A DNA stretch of 6,547 nucleotides from NCBI GenBank assembly GCA_001724315.1, contig MEEC01000255.1, positions 1-6,547 on the forward strand, in the 5' to 3' direction. Made by a program: the position numbers and the translations under genes. The notes beneath the pieces are model-generated. The model was given only the letters and a program-made list of their open reading frames with translations, was not told the DNA's origin and ran no database searches. This document shows, one piece after another, positions 1 through 6,147 of the stretch. How positions within the stretch are numbered: the first letter of the stretch is position 1; every line of letters starts with the position of its first letter. The stretch comes from Lautropia sp. SCN 70-15 (lineage in GTDB: Bacteria > Pseudomonadota > Gammaproteobacteria > Burkholderiales > Burkholderiaceae_E).

Positions 1-813
1 GTCGAGCGCGGCCAGCGCCTCGGCGACCGCGTCGGCGAAGGACGCCGGGCGCGCCGGCGCGGCGTAGGGCGCGCCGACGTCGGCGCCGGCCGACACGTCG
101 AGCGCCAGCGCGCTGTCGCGCACCGAGCGGGTCACGAAGTGCTCGGTGGCCAGGCCGCCCCATCCCTCGCCGGCCAGCGGGCCGGCCGGGATCAGGCCGC
201 GGGTCGGCTTCAGGCCGAACAGGCCGCAGTTGGTGGCCGGGATCCGGATCGAGCCGGCGCCATCGGAGGCGTGGCCGATGGTGACGATGTCGGCCATCAC
301 CGCGGCTGCCGCGCCGCCCGACGAGCCGCCCGGGCTGTGCGCGAGCGACCAGGGATTGCGGGTCGGTCCGCCGTAGGCGGCGGCCTCGGTCGACGGGCTG
401 ATCCCCATCTCGGGGCTGGTCGAGCGGCCGAAGAAGACGAAGCCGGCGCGCCGGTACCGGGCCACCAGCGCGCTGTCGACCGGCCAGTCGATGCGCCCGA
501 ACAGCCGGGAGCCCATCGTCGAGGGCAGGCCGACCGCGGCGGTGGACAAGTCCTTGAGCAGGCTGGGCACGCCCAGGAAGGGACGCTCGCGCCGCAGCAC
601 CTGCAGGCCGCCGGCGTGGCGGCGAGCGACCGCCAGCTGGTCGTCGACGGCGCGGGCCTGCTCGCGCGCCAGGTCGTAGGCAGGGTTGCAGACCGCGTTG
701 ATTTCCGGGTTGACCGCCTCGCAGCGGGCGATGGCCGCGTCGAGGGCTTCGAGGGCGCCGAGCTGGCCGGCGGCGATCCGGTCGGCGAGGGCGATTGCGT
801 CGTGGTCGGCCAT
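1..813 (-). CDS. Amidase-signature family amidase, 3'-truncated by the window edge
   Basis: This is the N-terminal 271 codons of an amidase-signature hydrolase, a cytoplasmic enzyme class that cleaves carboxamides with a Ser-cisSer-Lys triad. All three catalytic residues are visible: K87 in a VPSLLKDL segment, cis-Ser S164 in PGGSSGG, and nucleophile S188 in DGAGSIRIPA. The 24-residue spacing between the two serines is the one found in the family. The reading frame is open to base 1, so the C-terminal part (full members are about 450-500 residues) lies outside the window. The ATG at 813 is the only plausible start, since no ATG, GTG or TTG occurs between it and the upstream in-frame stop. There is no Shine-Dalgarno sequence; a C/T-rich heptamer tract precedes the start. 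The gene follows coaX by 58 bp and is probably last in the M81-coaX-amidase operon. The substrate cannot be told from sequence. Base composition matches the neighbouring genes. Confidence 0.93.
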   Translation of the reverse strand, partial: MADHDAIALADRIAAGQLGALEALDAAIARCEAVNPEINAVCNPAYDLAREQARAVDDQLAVARRHAGGLQVLRRERPFLGVPSLLKDLSTAAVGLPSTMGSRLFGRIDWPVDSALVARYRRAGFVFFGRSTSPEMGISPSTEAAAYGGPTRNPWSLAHSPGGSSGGAAAAVMADIVTIGHASDGAGSIRIPATNCGLFGLKPTRGLIPAGPLAGEGWGGLATEHFVTRSVRDSALALDVSAGADVGAPYAAPARPASFADAVAEALAALD

Positions 814-819
814 TTCTCT

Positions 820-850
820 GGGAGAAGGGAGAAGGGAGAAGGGAGAAGGG
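820..850. repeat. GGGAGAA heptamer tandem array with five GGG tracts (putative G-quadruplex)
   Basis: Five GGG runs (starting at 820, 827, 834, 841 and 848) are separated by identical AGAA spacers, giving four full heptamer units. On the plus strand this fits the G3-N4 pattern for an intramolecular quadruplex. For the minus-strand operon it is the template strand, so the mRNA carries a CCCUUCU-type pyrimidine tract directly before the amidase start. The tract fills the place where a Shine-Dalgarno sequence would be. The array lies between the coaX stop and the amidase start, so changes in copy number would alter spacing, not reading frame. Confidence 0.85.
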
Positions 851-871
851 AATCTGGCGGGGAGCGGCGCG

Positions 872-1669
872 TCAGGATCGCGTGTGCGGCTCGCTTACCG
901 TCTTGGGCAAGGACGCGGCGATCTGGTAGAGGCCTTCCAGGACCAGGTTCTCGTGGTAGGTGAACTCGATGGTCAGGCGCGGGCCCAGGGTGCGCGCCGC
1001 GCCGCCGGAGATGATGCAGCGCAGGTCGGGGTGCTTGCGCTTGTGCAGGAAGTACAGGCGCTCGACCGCGCCGGCCTGTGCGTGGGCGCAGCCCGAGGCG
1101 ATCGCGTCGACCGTCTGGCGCGGGTAGTCCACGTAGTCGCCTTGCGCGTCGGGCAGGGTGGCGGTGTTCAGGTGCAGCGCGCGCACCATCAGGCCCAGGC
1201 CGGGCATGATCCCGCCGCCCACGAAGTCGCCTTCGGCGGTGAGCAGGTCCATCGTGGTGGCCGTTCCGCAGACCACGACCAGGGCAGGGCGCTCGCCGAG
1301 GATCGCCCGCGCGCCGATCATGGCCGCCCAGCGATCCACGCCCAGCGCCGCCGGATTCAGGTAGCCGTTGCGCACGCCGCACTGCTCGGCCTTGGACGAC
1401 ACCCAGTGCGGTTCCGGCGCGTCGGGCCAGACCTCGAGCGCGCGCAGCACCGGATTCACCACCCGGGTGCCGGCCACGTTGGCGATGACGATCTTCGCAG
1501 GCGTCGGCAGGCGGCGCCATTCGGCCATCACCATCGAGGTTTCCTCATGGAGCACCCGCCCGAAGAGCTGGGCCCGGTCGAGCGCCAGCGCCCGGCCTTC
1601 GGCCGGCGCCTCGCCGTAGGTGCCCCACTTCAGGAAGGTGTTCCCGATGTCGATCAGCAGGTAACTCAT
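872..1669 (-). CDS. coaX: Type III pantothenate kinase
   Basis: This 265-residue protein phosphorylates pantothenate to 4'-phosphopantothenate, the first step of coenzyme A synthesis, in the cytoplasm. Type III enzymes belong to the ASKHA fold, need a monovalent cation and are not inhibited by CoA. Visible landmarks are the N-terminal phosphate-binding DIGNT (residues 7-11), the NPAALGVDRW segment (105-114) with D112 as the expected catalytic aspartate, and GTATTMD (135-141) followed by GGGIMPGL (151-158). The length is typical. The start at 1669 gives the family N-terminus MSYLLIDIGNT. F12 stands where many beta-proteobacterial homologues have arginine before LKW. The start codon has no clear Shine-Dalgarno sequence and lies 24 bp after the M81 stop, so expression probably depends on upstream transcription and possibly on translational coupling. 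In related bacteria coaX often sits beside birA; here it lies between a metallopeptidase and an amidase. Confidence 0.97.
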   Translation of the reverse strand: MSYLLIDIGNTFLKWGTYGEAPAEGRALALDRAQLFGRVLHEETSMVMAEWRRLPTPAKIVIANVAGTRVVNPVLRALEVWPDAPEPHWVSSKAEQCGVRNGYLNPAALGVDRWAAMIGARAILGERPALVVVCGTATTMDLLTAEGDFVGGGIMPGLGLMVRALHLNTATLPDAQGDYVDYPRQTVDAIASGCAHAQAGAVERLYFLHKRKHPDLRCIISGGAARTLGPRLTIEFTYHENLVLEGLYQIAASLPKTVSEPHTRS

Positions 1670-1693
1670 GGTGGGCGCAGTGTAACGCGGCGC

Positions 1694-3202
1694 TCAGGCC
1701 GGGCGGAACGCGGGGCCCAGCGGCCGCATGCGGATGCCGGGGCGCAGGCGCGTCCAGCGGAAGTCGGCCGGATCGGCCAGCGCCGGACCAGGCGAACGCA
1801 CGACCAGCACCTCGCGCGCGATCGGCTGGAAGTCGGCGCGGAAGTGCACCGAGCTCTTCAGCGCCACGATCCGCTGGTGGATCGGCTCCACGCCCAGGTG
1901 GCGGAACATCTCCTGGTCACCGGCCTGGCACTTGCTGGATGCGAGCACCACCCGCACGCCCGGTGCGGCCTCGGAACGCAGCAGCGCCATCGGCCCGAGC
2001 TGCATCCGGAAGCCCTTGAACATCGGGCCGGTGCAGGTGAAGCGGCCGTCGCCGATCCGCTCCACCGCGAACCGGCCGGCCAGCGGCACGTGACCGGGCA
2101 CGCCGGAGATCTCGCCGAGCGCGAAGTCCAGCGTGGCGCCCTGACCGGCCTCGTGGGCGCGCCGGGCCGAGGGCGGATCGATCAGCATGCCCAGCACCGC
2201 GTCGCGGGCGCGATGCCGGATCAGCGCGGCCAGCAGCCCGGTGGTGTCGCCGTTGCCGCCGGCGCCCGGGTTGTCCTGCGTGTCGGCCAGCACCACCGGC
2301 GCGCCCGGCTCGCCGCGGGCCATCGCGCGCTCGACCGCCTCGTCGGGGGTGAGCAGCGTGAGCGCGAAGTCCTTCTCGGCATCGGCCACCGCGCCGGCCA
2401 TCTCGTCGACCGCCGCGCGGGTGGCGGCTTCGTCGAGTCCGTAGCCGACGACCGACATGCCGCACTCGGGGAAGTCGGCCATCGGGAAACCGGGCGCGAA
2501 GGACAGCGCCACGCCGCGGCGCTGCTCGATCCGCTCGAGCAGCGCGTAGAGGCCGTTGGCCGGCTCGATGAAGGTGCTCTGGGAAGGAATGCCGGTCAGG
2601 TAGTCGAGCGTGCGGTGGGCCTTCGCGAAGCGCCGTCCGGTGCCCAGCATCCGCATCAGCAGGCCGGCGGCGCGGGCGCCGGTGGCCGCCATGTCCACAT
2701 GCGGGTAGGTGCGGTAGATCGACAGCGCGTCGGAGTGGGCCACCATGCCGCGGGTGACGTTGGCATGCAGGTCGAGGCTGGCCACCACCGGCACGTCGGG
2801 TCCGACGATCTCGCGCACCCGGCGCAGGATCTCGCCCTCGCCGTCGTCGTGGTGCTCGGTGACCATGGCCCCGTGCAGGTCGAGATAGACGCCGTCCACC
2901 GGCAGCGCCGCGCGCAGCCTTTCGGTCAGCGCGCCGACGATCCGCTCGAAGGCATCCACGGTGACGTGCGCCGACGGCGAGGCCGCCGCCCAGGCGAGCG
3001 GGACCAGCGCATGGCCCGCGGCGCGCAGCGACTCGATGGCGCCCTGCACCGGGATGTTGGCGCCCGCCACCGCGTCGAACAGCGTGTCGCCGACCTGCAC
3101 GCCGGGCCAGCCGCCGCCGTCCTCGAAGGCCGCGTAGTCGGCCCTCGAGGGCGCGAAGGTGTTCGTTTCGTGCTGCATGCCGCCAACGGCGATCCGTGCC
3201 AT
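1694..3202 (-). CDS. M81 family metallopeptidase (MlrC/microcystinase-like)
   Basis: This 502-residue protein matches the M81 family, whose named member MlrC is a metal-dependent enzyme that degrades linearised microcystin. Most family members have unknown natural substrates, and toxin degradation should not be assumed. The N-terminal half (about 1-295, DUF1485/MlrC N-terminal region) carries the family hallmarks GGMQHETNTF (7-16), DLHGAM (108-113), SLDLHAN (142-148) and YPHVDM (166-171). H11/E12, D108/H110, D144/H146 and H168/D170 are candidate metal or active-site residues. The C-terminal region (about 305-480) has the ADTQDNPGAGGNGDTT segment (306-321) and ALKSSVHFRADF (447-458). The length is normal for the family. 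The start is set by the conserved N-terminus; GGAG lies only 3 bases before ATG, with a further AAGGG upstream. It is the first gene of the minus-strand group and diverges from a second amidase, which suggests shared regulation and a role in amide or peptide catabolism (inference). Confidence 0.95.
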   Translation of the reverse strand: MARIAVGGMQHETNTFAPSRADYAAFEDGGGWPGVQVGDTLFDAVAGANIPVQGAIESLRAAGHALVPLAWAAASPSAHVTVDAFERIVGALTERLRAALPVDGVYLDLHGAMVTEHHDDGEGEILRRVREIVGPDVPVVASLDLHANVTRGMVAHSDALSIYRTYPHVDMAATGARAAGLLMRMLGTGRRFAKAHRTLDYLTGIPSQSTFIEPANGLYALLERIEQRRGVALSFAPGFPMADFPECGMSVVGYGLDEAATRAAVDEMAGAVADAEKDFALTLLTPDEAVERAMARGEPGAPVVLADTQDNPGAGGNGDTTGLLAALIRHRARDAVLGMLIDPPSARRAHEAGQGATLDFALGEISGVPGHVPLAGRFAVERIGDGRFTCTGPMFKGFRMQLGPMALLRSEAAPGVRVVLASSKCQAGDQEMFRHLGVEPIHQRIVALKSSVHFRADFQPIAREVLVVRSPGPALADPADFRWTRLRPGIRMRPLGPAFRPA

Positions 3203-3350
3203 GTTCTCCGACCCTTTCCTGTCGTGTCTTCGTGTCGAAATCCGGATCCGCGAGCGTAGAGGAACGCGCGTTGCGGCGCCACTTTGCTACGCTGCGAGCG
3301 GAACGGCGCCGGCAGCGAGCCGGCCGCAAGCCACCGTGGAGACCCGACCG
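3203..3350. promoter_or_regulatory. Divergent intergenic region with palindromes, probable promoters for both directions
   Basis: These 148 bases separate the start codons of the M81 gene (minus) and the second amidase (plus), so promoters for both should lie here. I see no convincing sigma70 -35/-10 pair in either direction. Symmetric sequences that could be operator sites are the perfect 10-base palindrome AACGCGCGTT at 3263-3272, the flanking 7-base inverted repeat AGCGTAG/CTACGCT at 3253-3259 and 3287-3293 (centred on the same point, near 3273), CGGATCCG at 3243-3250, and TTCG-TGT-CGAA at 3229-3239. The palindromes are seen directly; a regulatory role is inferred from position only. No regulator gene is present in the window. 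Confidence 0.4.
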
Positions 3351-4793
3351 ATGAAGCACGACGAGATCGCCTGGCTGGGCGCGGACGAACTGACGAAGGC
3401 CTACCGCGACCGCGACCTGTCGCCGGTCGACGTCACCCGGGCGATCCTCGACCGGATCGACGCGCTGAATCCGCAGATCAACGCCTACTGCCTGGTCGAC
3501 CACGAGGCGGCGCTGGCCGACGCCCGGGCCTCGGAGGCCCGCTGGCAGCGCGGCCAGCCGCTCGGCGCCATCGACGGCGTGCCGGCTTCGGTCAAGGACC
3601 TGATCCTCACCAAGGGCTGGCCCACGCTGCGCGGCTCGCTGACCACCGATCCGGCCGGGCCCTGGGACGTCGACGCCCCGGCCACCGCCCGACTGCGCGA
3701 GTCCGGCGCGGTGCTGCTCGGCAAGACCACCACGCCCGAGTTCGGCTGGCGCGGCAGCACCGACTCGCCGGTCTACGGCATCACCCGCAACCCGTGGCGG
3801 CTCGACACCACGCCGGGCGGCTCCTCGGGCGGCGCCACCGCGGCGGTGGCCGCCGGCCTGGGACCCTTCGCACTCGGCACCGACGGCGGCGGCTCGGTGC
3901 GGATCCCGGCCGCCTTCACCGGCACGGTGGGCCTGAAGGCGCACTTCGGGCGCATACCTGCCTACCCCCTGTCGCCGATGGGCACGGTCGCGCACATCGG
4001 CCCGCAGACCCGCACGGTCGCCGACTGCGCGCGGCTGTTCGAGGTGATCGCGCGGCCCGATTCGCGCGACTGGACGTCCTTGCCGCCCACCGATCGCGAC
4101 TGGAGCGCCGATGTCGCCGCCGGCCGCCGGGCCGATGGCATCAAGGGGCTGCGCATCGCCTACAGCCCGCGGCTCGGCTACGTGAAGTGGGTCGACGCCC
4201 GGATCGAGCATGCGCTCGACGCCGCCGCGAAGAAGTTCGCCGAGCTCGGCGCGATCGTCGAGCAGGCCGATCCCGGCTTCGACGATTGCGCCGACGTGTT
4301 CCGCGTGCACTGGTTCAGCTCGGCCCGCCACCTGCTGCACCGGCTCCCGGAAGACAAGCTGCAGCGCCTGGACCCGGGGCTGCGCGAGGTGATCGATTAC
4401 GCCGAGCGCTACACGATCGCCGACTTCATGGACGCGCAACTGAAGCGCGGCCAGATGGCCGTCGCGATGGCGAAGCTGCACCAGCGCTACGACCTGCTGC
4501 TGACCCCGGCCACCGCGGTCCTGCCGTTCGCGGTGGGCCGCGTGATGCCCGAGTCGCCCACCGGGCTCGACATCGGCATGGCGCAGGACTGGACCTGGTG
4601 GACGCCGTTCTCGTATCCGTTCAACCTGACCCAGCAGCCCGCGATCGTGCTGGGCTGCGGCTTCAGCGACGACGGCCTGCCGATCTCGCTGCAGCTGGTG
4701 GCGCCCAACCATCGCGAGGACCTCTGCCTGCGCGCGGCCGCGGCGTACGAGGCGGCCACCGAGTGGCACCGGGTGCGGCCGCCGATCGGCTGA
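3351..4793 (+). CDS. Amidase-signature family amidase, complete
   Basis: This complete 480-residue amidase-signature hydrolase cleaves an amide bond through a Ser-cisSer-Lys triad, releasing ammonia or an amine; its substrate is unknown. The triad is intact: K82 in VPASVKDL, cis-Ser S158 in PGGSSGG, and nucleophile S182 in GTDGGGSVRIPA, again with the canonical 24-residue spacing. The C-terminal part retains family features such as LLLTPATAVLPF (382-393) and an N-L-T-Q-Q-P-A-I stretch near 425-432. There is no signal peptide, so it is probably cytoplasmic. The start at 3351 has GGAG at 3338-3341, 9 bases upstream. The frame is open further upstream, but those codons overlap the divergent M81 gene and are not expected in the family. 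It could be mistaken for GatA, but no gatB or gatC is adjacent, so a stand-alone catabolic amidase is more likely. The TM2 gene follows 49 bases downstream. Confidence 0.95.
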   Translation: MKHDEIAWLGADELTKAYRDRDLSPVDVTRAILDRIDALNPQINAYCLVDHEAALADARASEARWQRGQPLGAIDGVPASVKDLILTKGWPTLRGSLTTDPAGPWDVDAPATARLRESGAVLLGKTTTPEFGWRGSTDSPVYGITRNPWRLDTTPGGSSGGATAAVAAGLGPFALGTDGGGSVRIPAAFTGTVGLKAHFGRIPAYPLSPMGTVAHIGPQTRTVADCARLFEVIARPDSRDWTSLPPTDRDWSADVAAGRRADGIKGLRIAYSPRLGYVKWVDARIEHALDAAAKKFAELGAIVEQADPGFDDCADVFRVHWFSSARHLLHRLPEDKLQRLDPGLREVIDYAERYTIADFMDAQLKRGQMAVAMAKLHQRYDLLLTPATAVLPFAVGRVMPESPTGLDIGMAQDWTWWTPFSYPFNLTQQPAIVLGCGFSDDGLPISLQLVAPNHREDLCLRAAAAYEAATEWHRVRPPIG

Positions 4794-4795
4794 GG

Positions 4796-4825
4796 CAGGA
4801 GGGCGCAATGCAGGAGAGCGCAATG
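4796..4825 (+). repeat. 15-bp tandem duplication carrying a Shine-Dalgarno sequence and ATG
   Basis: CAGGAGGGCGCAATG (4796-4810) is followed immediately by CAGGAGAGCGCAATG (4811-4825), with one mismatch. Each unit contains an AGGAG-type ribosome binding sequence at good spacing from its own ATG (4808 and 4823). The unit length is 15 bases, so both ATGs are in the same frame. That frame is not the frame of the TM2 gene that follows. Confidence 0.85.
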
Positions 4826-4846
4826 CAGATGAAGGAAAGGGCATGA
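4808..4846 (+). CDS. Possible 12-residue leader peptide overlapping the TM2 start (ATGA)
   Basis: The mini-ORF reads MQESAMQMKERA and stops at TGA 4844-4846, overlapping the ATG of the TM2 gene by the ATGA arrangement typical of translational coupling. It is preceded by a perfect AGGAGG at 4797-4802, five bases from its ATG, a stronger ribosome binding site than most in this window. Internal in-frame ATGs at 4823 and 4829 could also start it. Such a short ORF can arise by chance, and the TM2 gene has its own AAGGA at 4832-4836. I therefore regard this as a possible coupling leader, not an established gene. Confidence 0.25.
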   Translation: MQESAMQMKERA

Positions 4847-5244
4847 CCGGCCCCGCGGACACGCATTCGAAAGTCGTCGGCTACGCGCTGTGGATCTTCG
4901 GATTCACCGGCGCGCACCGCTTCTACTACGGCAAGCCGGTCACCGGCACGATCTGGTTCTTCACCCTGGGCCTGCTCGGGATCGGCTGGCTGATCGACCT
5001 GTTCCTGATCCCGTCGATGGACCGGCAGGCCGACTACCGCTTCCACGACGGGCCGATCAACTATTCGGTGGCCTGGATCCTGCTCACCTTCCTGGGCCTC
5101 TTCGGCGTGCACCGGATGTACATGGGCAAGTGGCTCACCGGCATCCTGTACCTGCTCACGCTGGGGCTGTTCGGGCTGGGGTGGCTGTACGACTACTGGA
5201 CGCTGAACGACCAGATCACGGTGCGCAATCGCGCGCGGGGTTGA
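4843..5244 (+). CDS. Tandem TM2-domain membrane protein
   Basis: This small 133-residue inner-membrane protein is made of two TM2 domains. The first (about 9-57) carries GAHRFYYGK, then TLGLLGIGWLIDL. The second (about 73-123) carries GVHRMYMGK, then TLGLFGLGWLYDY. Each half has two hydrophobic helices around the conserved G-x-H-R-x-Y-x-G-K and G-x-G-W-x-x-D motifs, so about four membrane segments are expected, with a charged linker near residues 58-70. No biochemical function is established for bacterial TM2 proteins. Many have one domain; here the unit is duplicated within one chain. The ATG at 4843 has AAGGA six bases upstream (4832-4836) and overlaps the stop of a possible mini-ORF. The gene follows the amidase by 49 bases and may be cotranscribed with it, though no functional link is evident. 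It converges with the exporter gene across a repeat-rich gap. Confidence 0.93.
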   Translation: MTGPADTHSKVVGYALWIFGFTGAHRFYYGKPVTGTIWFFTLGLLGIGWLIDLFLIPSMDRQADYRFHDGPINYSVAWILLTFLGLFGVHRMYMGKWLTGILYLLTLGLFGLGWLYDYWTLNDQITVRNRARG

Positions 5245-5280
5245 CGCGCGGGCCGGGTCTGCCCTTCGCGGCATGCGCCC

Positions 5281-5487
5281 GGGCCGGCGAGGGGGTGCAG
5301 CTTCCCCGGACACGGTGCTGCGGCCCCGCCCTTGGCGGGGCTTCCCTCGCCTACCTCGTCGCCGGCGGCTCGGGCGCAACTCGCGGCCCTTCAGGGCCGC
5401 TCGGACAGCGCCCTCGCTGATCGCCGGCTCCTACGGTAGCGCTCGGCTTGCACAGTGTCCGGGGAAGCTGCACCCCCTCGCCGGCCC
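5281..5487. repeat. Structured repeat element, copy A, enclosed by a 33-bp perfect inverted repeat
   Basis: The arms 5281-5313 and 5455-5487 are exact reverse complements over 33 bases, and pairing resumes inside after one mismatch (GTGC 5315-5318 with GCAC 5450-5453). The interior (core 5314-5445) matches a second copy at 6419-6547. It folds into hairpin I (5323-5330 with 5334-5341, loop CTT), then a long three-tier arm (5361-5367 with 5422-5428, 5372-5377 with 5408-5413, 5383-5390 with 5393-5400), then a small hairpin (CTAC/GTAG at 5431-5439). The long inverted repeat recalls the ends of a miniature inverted-repeat transposable element, but I see no target duplication and no coding capacity. 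I cannot assign it to a named family. Confidence 0.75.
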
Positions 5488-5535
5488 TGGAGGTCGTGAC
5501 GTGCGGCGGCAGGGCGGGCACGTCGGCCGGCCGCG

Positions 5536-5560
5536 GCGACCGGTCCCGCCGACCGGTCGC
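5536..5560 (-). terminator. Hairpin downstream of the UPF0016 gene, candidate terminator
   Basis: GCGACCGGTC (5536-5545) and GACCGGTCGC (5551-5560) are perfect 10-base complementary arms around a 5-base loop. The hairpin begins 11 bases beyond the TAG stop of the minus-strand exporter gene, the usual position for an intrinsic terminator. No T-rich tract follows on the minus strand, so it may act only with Rho, or serve to stabilise the 3' end. Confidence 0.45.
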
Positions 5561-5571
5561 GCCGTCGCGGG

Positions 5572-6147
5572 CTAGAAGCCCAGGCGTTCGCCGGCGCCCA
5601 GCAGCGTTGCGATGCCCAGCACCGCGAAGATCGCGGCGGCGATGCCGTGCACGAGCTTCACGTGCAGCTTGTGGGCGATCCGGTCGCCGAGCAGCACGGC
5701 GGGCACGTTGGCGATCATCATGCCCAGCGTGGTGCCGGCGACCACGGCCACGAAGGCCTTGTACTGGGCGGCCAGGGCCACGGTGGCGATCTGGGTCTTG
5801 TCGCCCATCTCGGCGAGGAAGAAGGCGATCAGCGTGGTGCCGAACACGCCCATGTGCGCGAGCTTCGCGTCCTTCTCGTCGAACTTGTCCGGCACCAGGA
5901 TCCAGGCGGCCATCGCGAGGAAGGACAGGCCGAGCACCCAGCGCAGCGTCTCGGGGCTCATCAGCGAAGTGACCCAGGCGCCGATCGCGCCGGCGAACGC
6001 GTGGTTGAAGATCGTCGCGACCAGGATGCCCAGCACGATCGGCCAGGGCTTGCGGAACTTGGCGGCGAGGATGAAGGACAGCAGCTGCGTCTTGTCGCCG
6101 ACTTCGGCCAGCGCGACGATGCCAGTGGAAACGAGAAAGGCTTCCAA
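5572..6147 (-). CDS. UPF0016/GDT1 (TMEM165-like) family manganese exporter
   Basis: This 191-residue integral membrane protein belongs to the UPF0016 (GDT1/TMEM165) cation transporter family; bacterial members preceded by the yybP-ykoY riboswitch export Mn2+ across the inner membrane. The internally duplicated fold is plain: two copies of the ion-binding signature E-x-G-D-K-T, at 15-20 (EVGDKT) and 113-118 (EMGDKT), each followed by a hydrophobic helix, with about six to seven membrane segments in all and a charged cytosolic-type loop near 86-97. The length is typical. The start is TTG at 6147, chosen because it yields the family N-terminus MEAFLVSTG and has AGGGAG (6155-6160) seven bases upstream; no ATG or GTG fits better. 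The gene is alone on its strand here, is controlled by the riboswitch upstream, and ends at a hairpin. Ca2+ transport is known for eukaryotic relatives, but the riboswitch makes manganese the best-supported substrate. Confidence 0.95.
   Translation of the reverse strand: MEAFLVSTGIVALAEVGDKTQLLSFILAAKFRKPWPIVLGILVATIFNHAFAGAIGAWVTSLMSPETLRWVLGLSFLAMAAWILVPDKFDEKDAKLAHMGVFGTTLIAFFLAEMGDKTQIATVALAAQYKAFVAVVAGTTLGMMIANVPAVLLGDRIAHKLHVKLVHGIAAAIFAVLGIATLLGAGERLGF

Larger units (their letters stand above)
5245..5571. other. Convergent intergenic region, non-coding and hairpin-rich
   Basis: These 327 bases lie between the stops of the TM2 gene (plus) and the UPF0016 gene (minus). I find no credible gene: the open frames crossing it are arginine/proline-rich GC artefacts. 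The content is structural: a repeat element enclosed by a 33-bp inverted repeat (5281-5487), then a hairpin with arms 5498-5504 and 5518-5524, then a stronger hairpin at 5536-5560. The placement between convergent genes suits transcription termination in both directions, but no T-tract follows any of the stems. Confidence 0.8.

Noticed and set aside
686..3259. 857-codon open frame on the plus strand opposite coaX and the M81 gene
   Set aside because: Its translation is rich in R, A, G, H and Q without any recognisable motif, and it is antisense to two clearly recognised genes. Long antisense frames are expected at this G+C content.
3159..3350. Upstream extension of the second amidase to an ATG at 3159
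   Set aside because: The extra codons overlap the divergent M81 coding start and resemble no amidase N-terminus. The ATG at 3351 has a ribosome binding site and gives the expected N-terminus.
1917..4862. 981-codon open frame on the minus strand overlapping M81 and the second amidase
   Set aside because: It is out of frame with M81 and antisense to the amidase, with low-complexity Arg/Ala/Gly translation. The genuine genes there have intact catalytic motifs.
5232..5250. CGCGCG/CGCGCG hairpin over the TM2 stop codon as a terminator
   Set aside because: It is a six-base alternating CG stem with the stop codon in its loop and no T-tract; such pairs are common by chance in this DNA.
5498..5524. 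GACGTGC/GCACGTC hairpin as a separate regulatory site
   Set aside because: Seven-base arms with a 13-base loop are weak evidence. I mention it only as part of the hairpin-rich convergent region.
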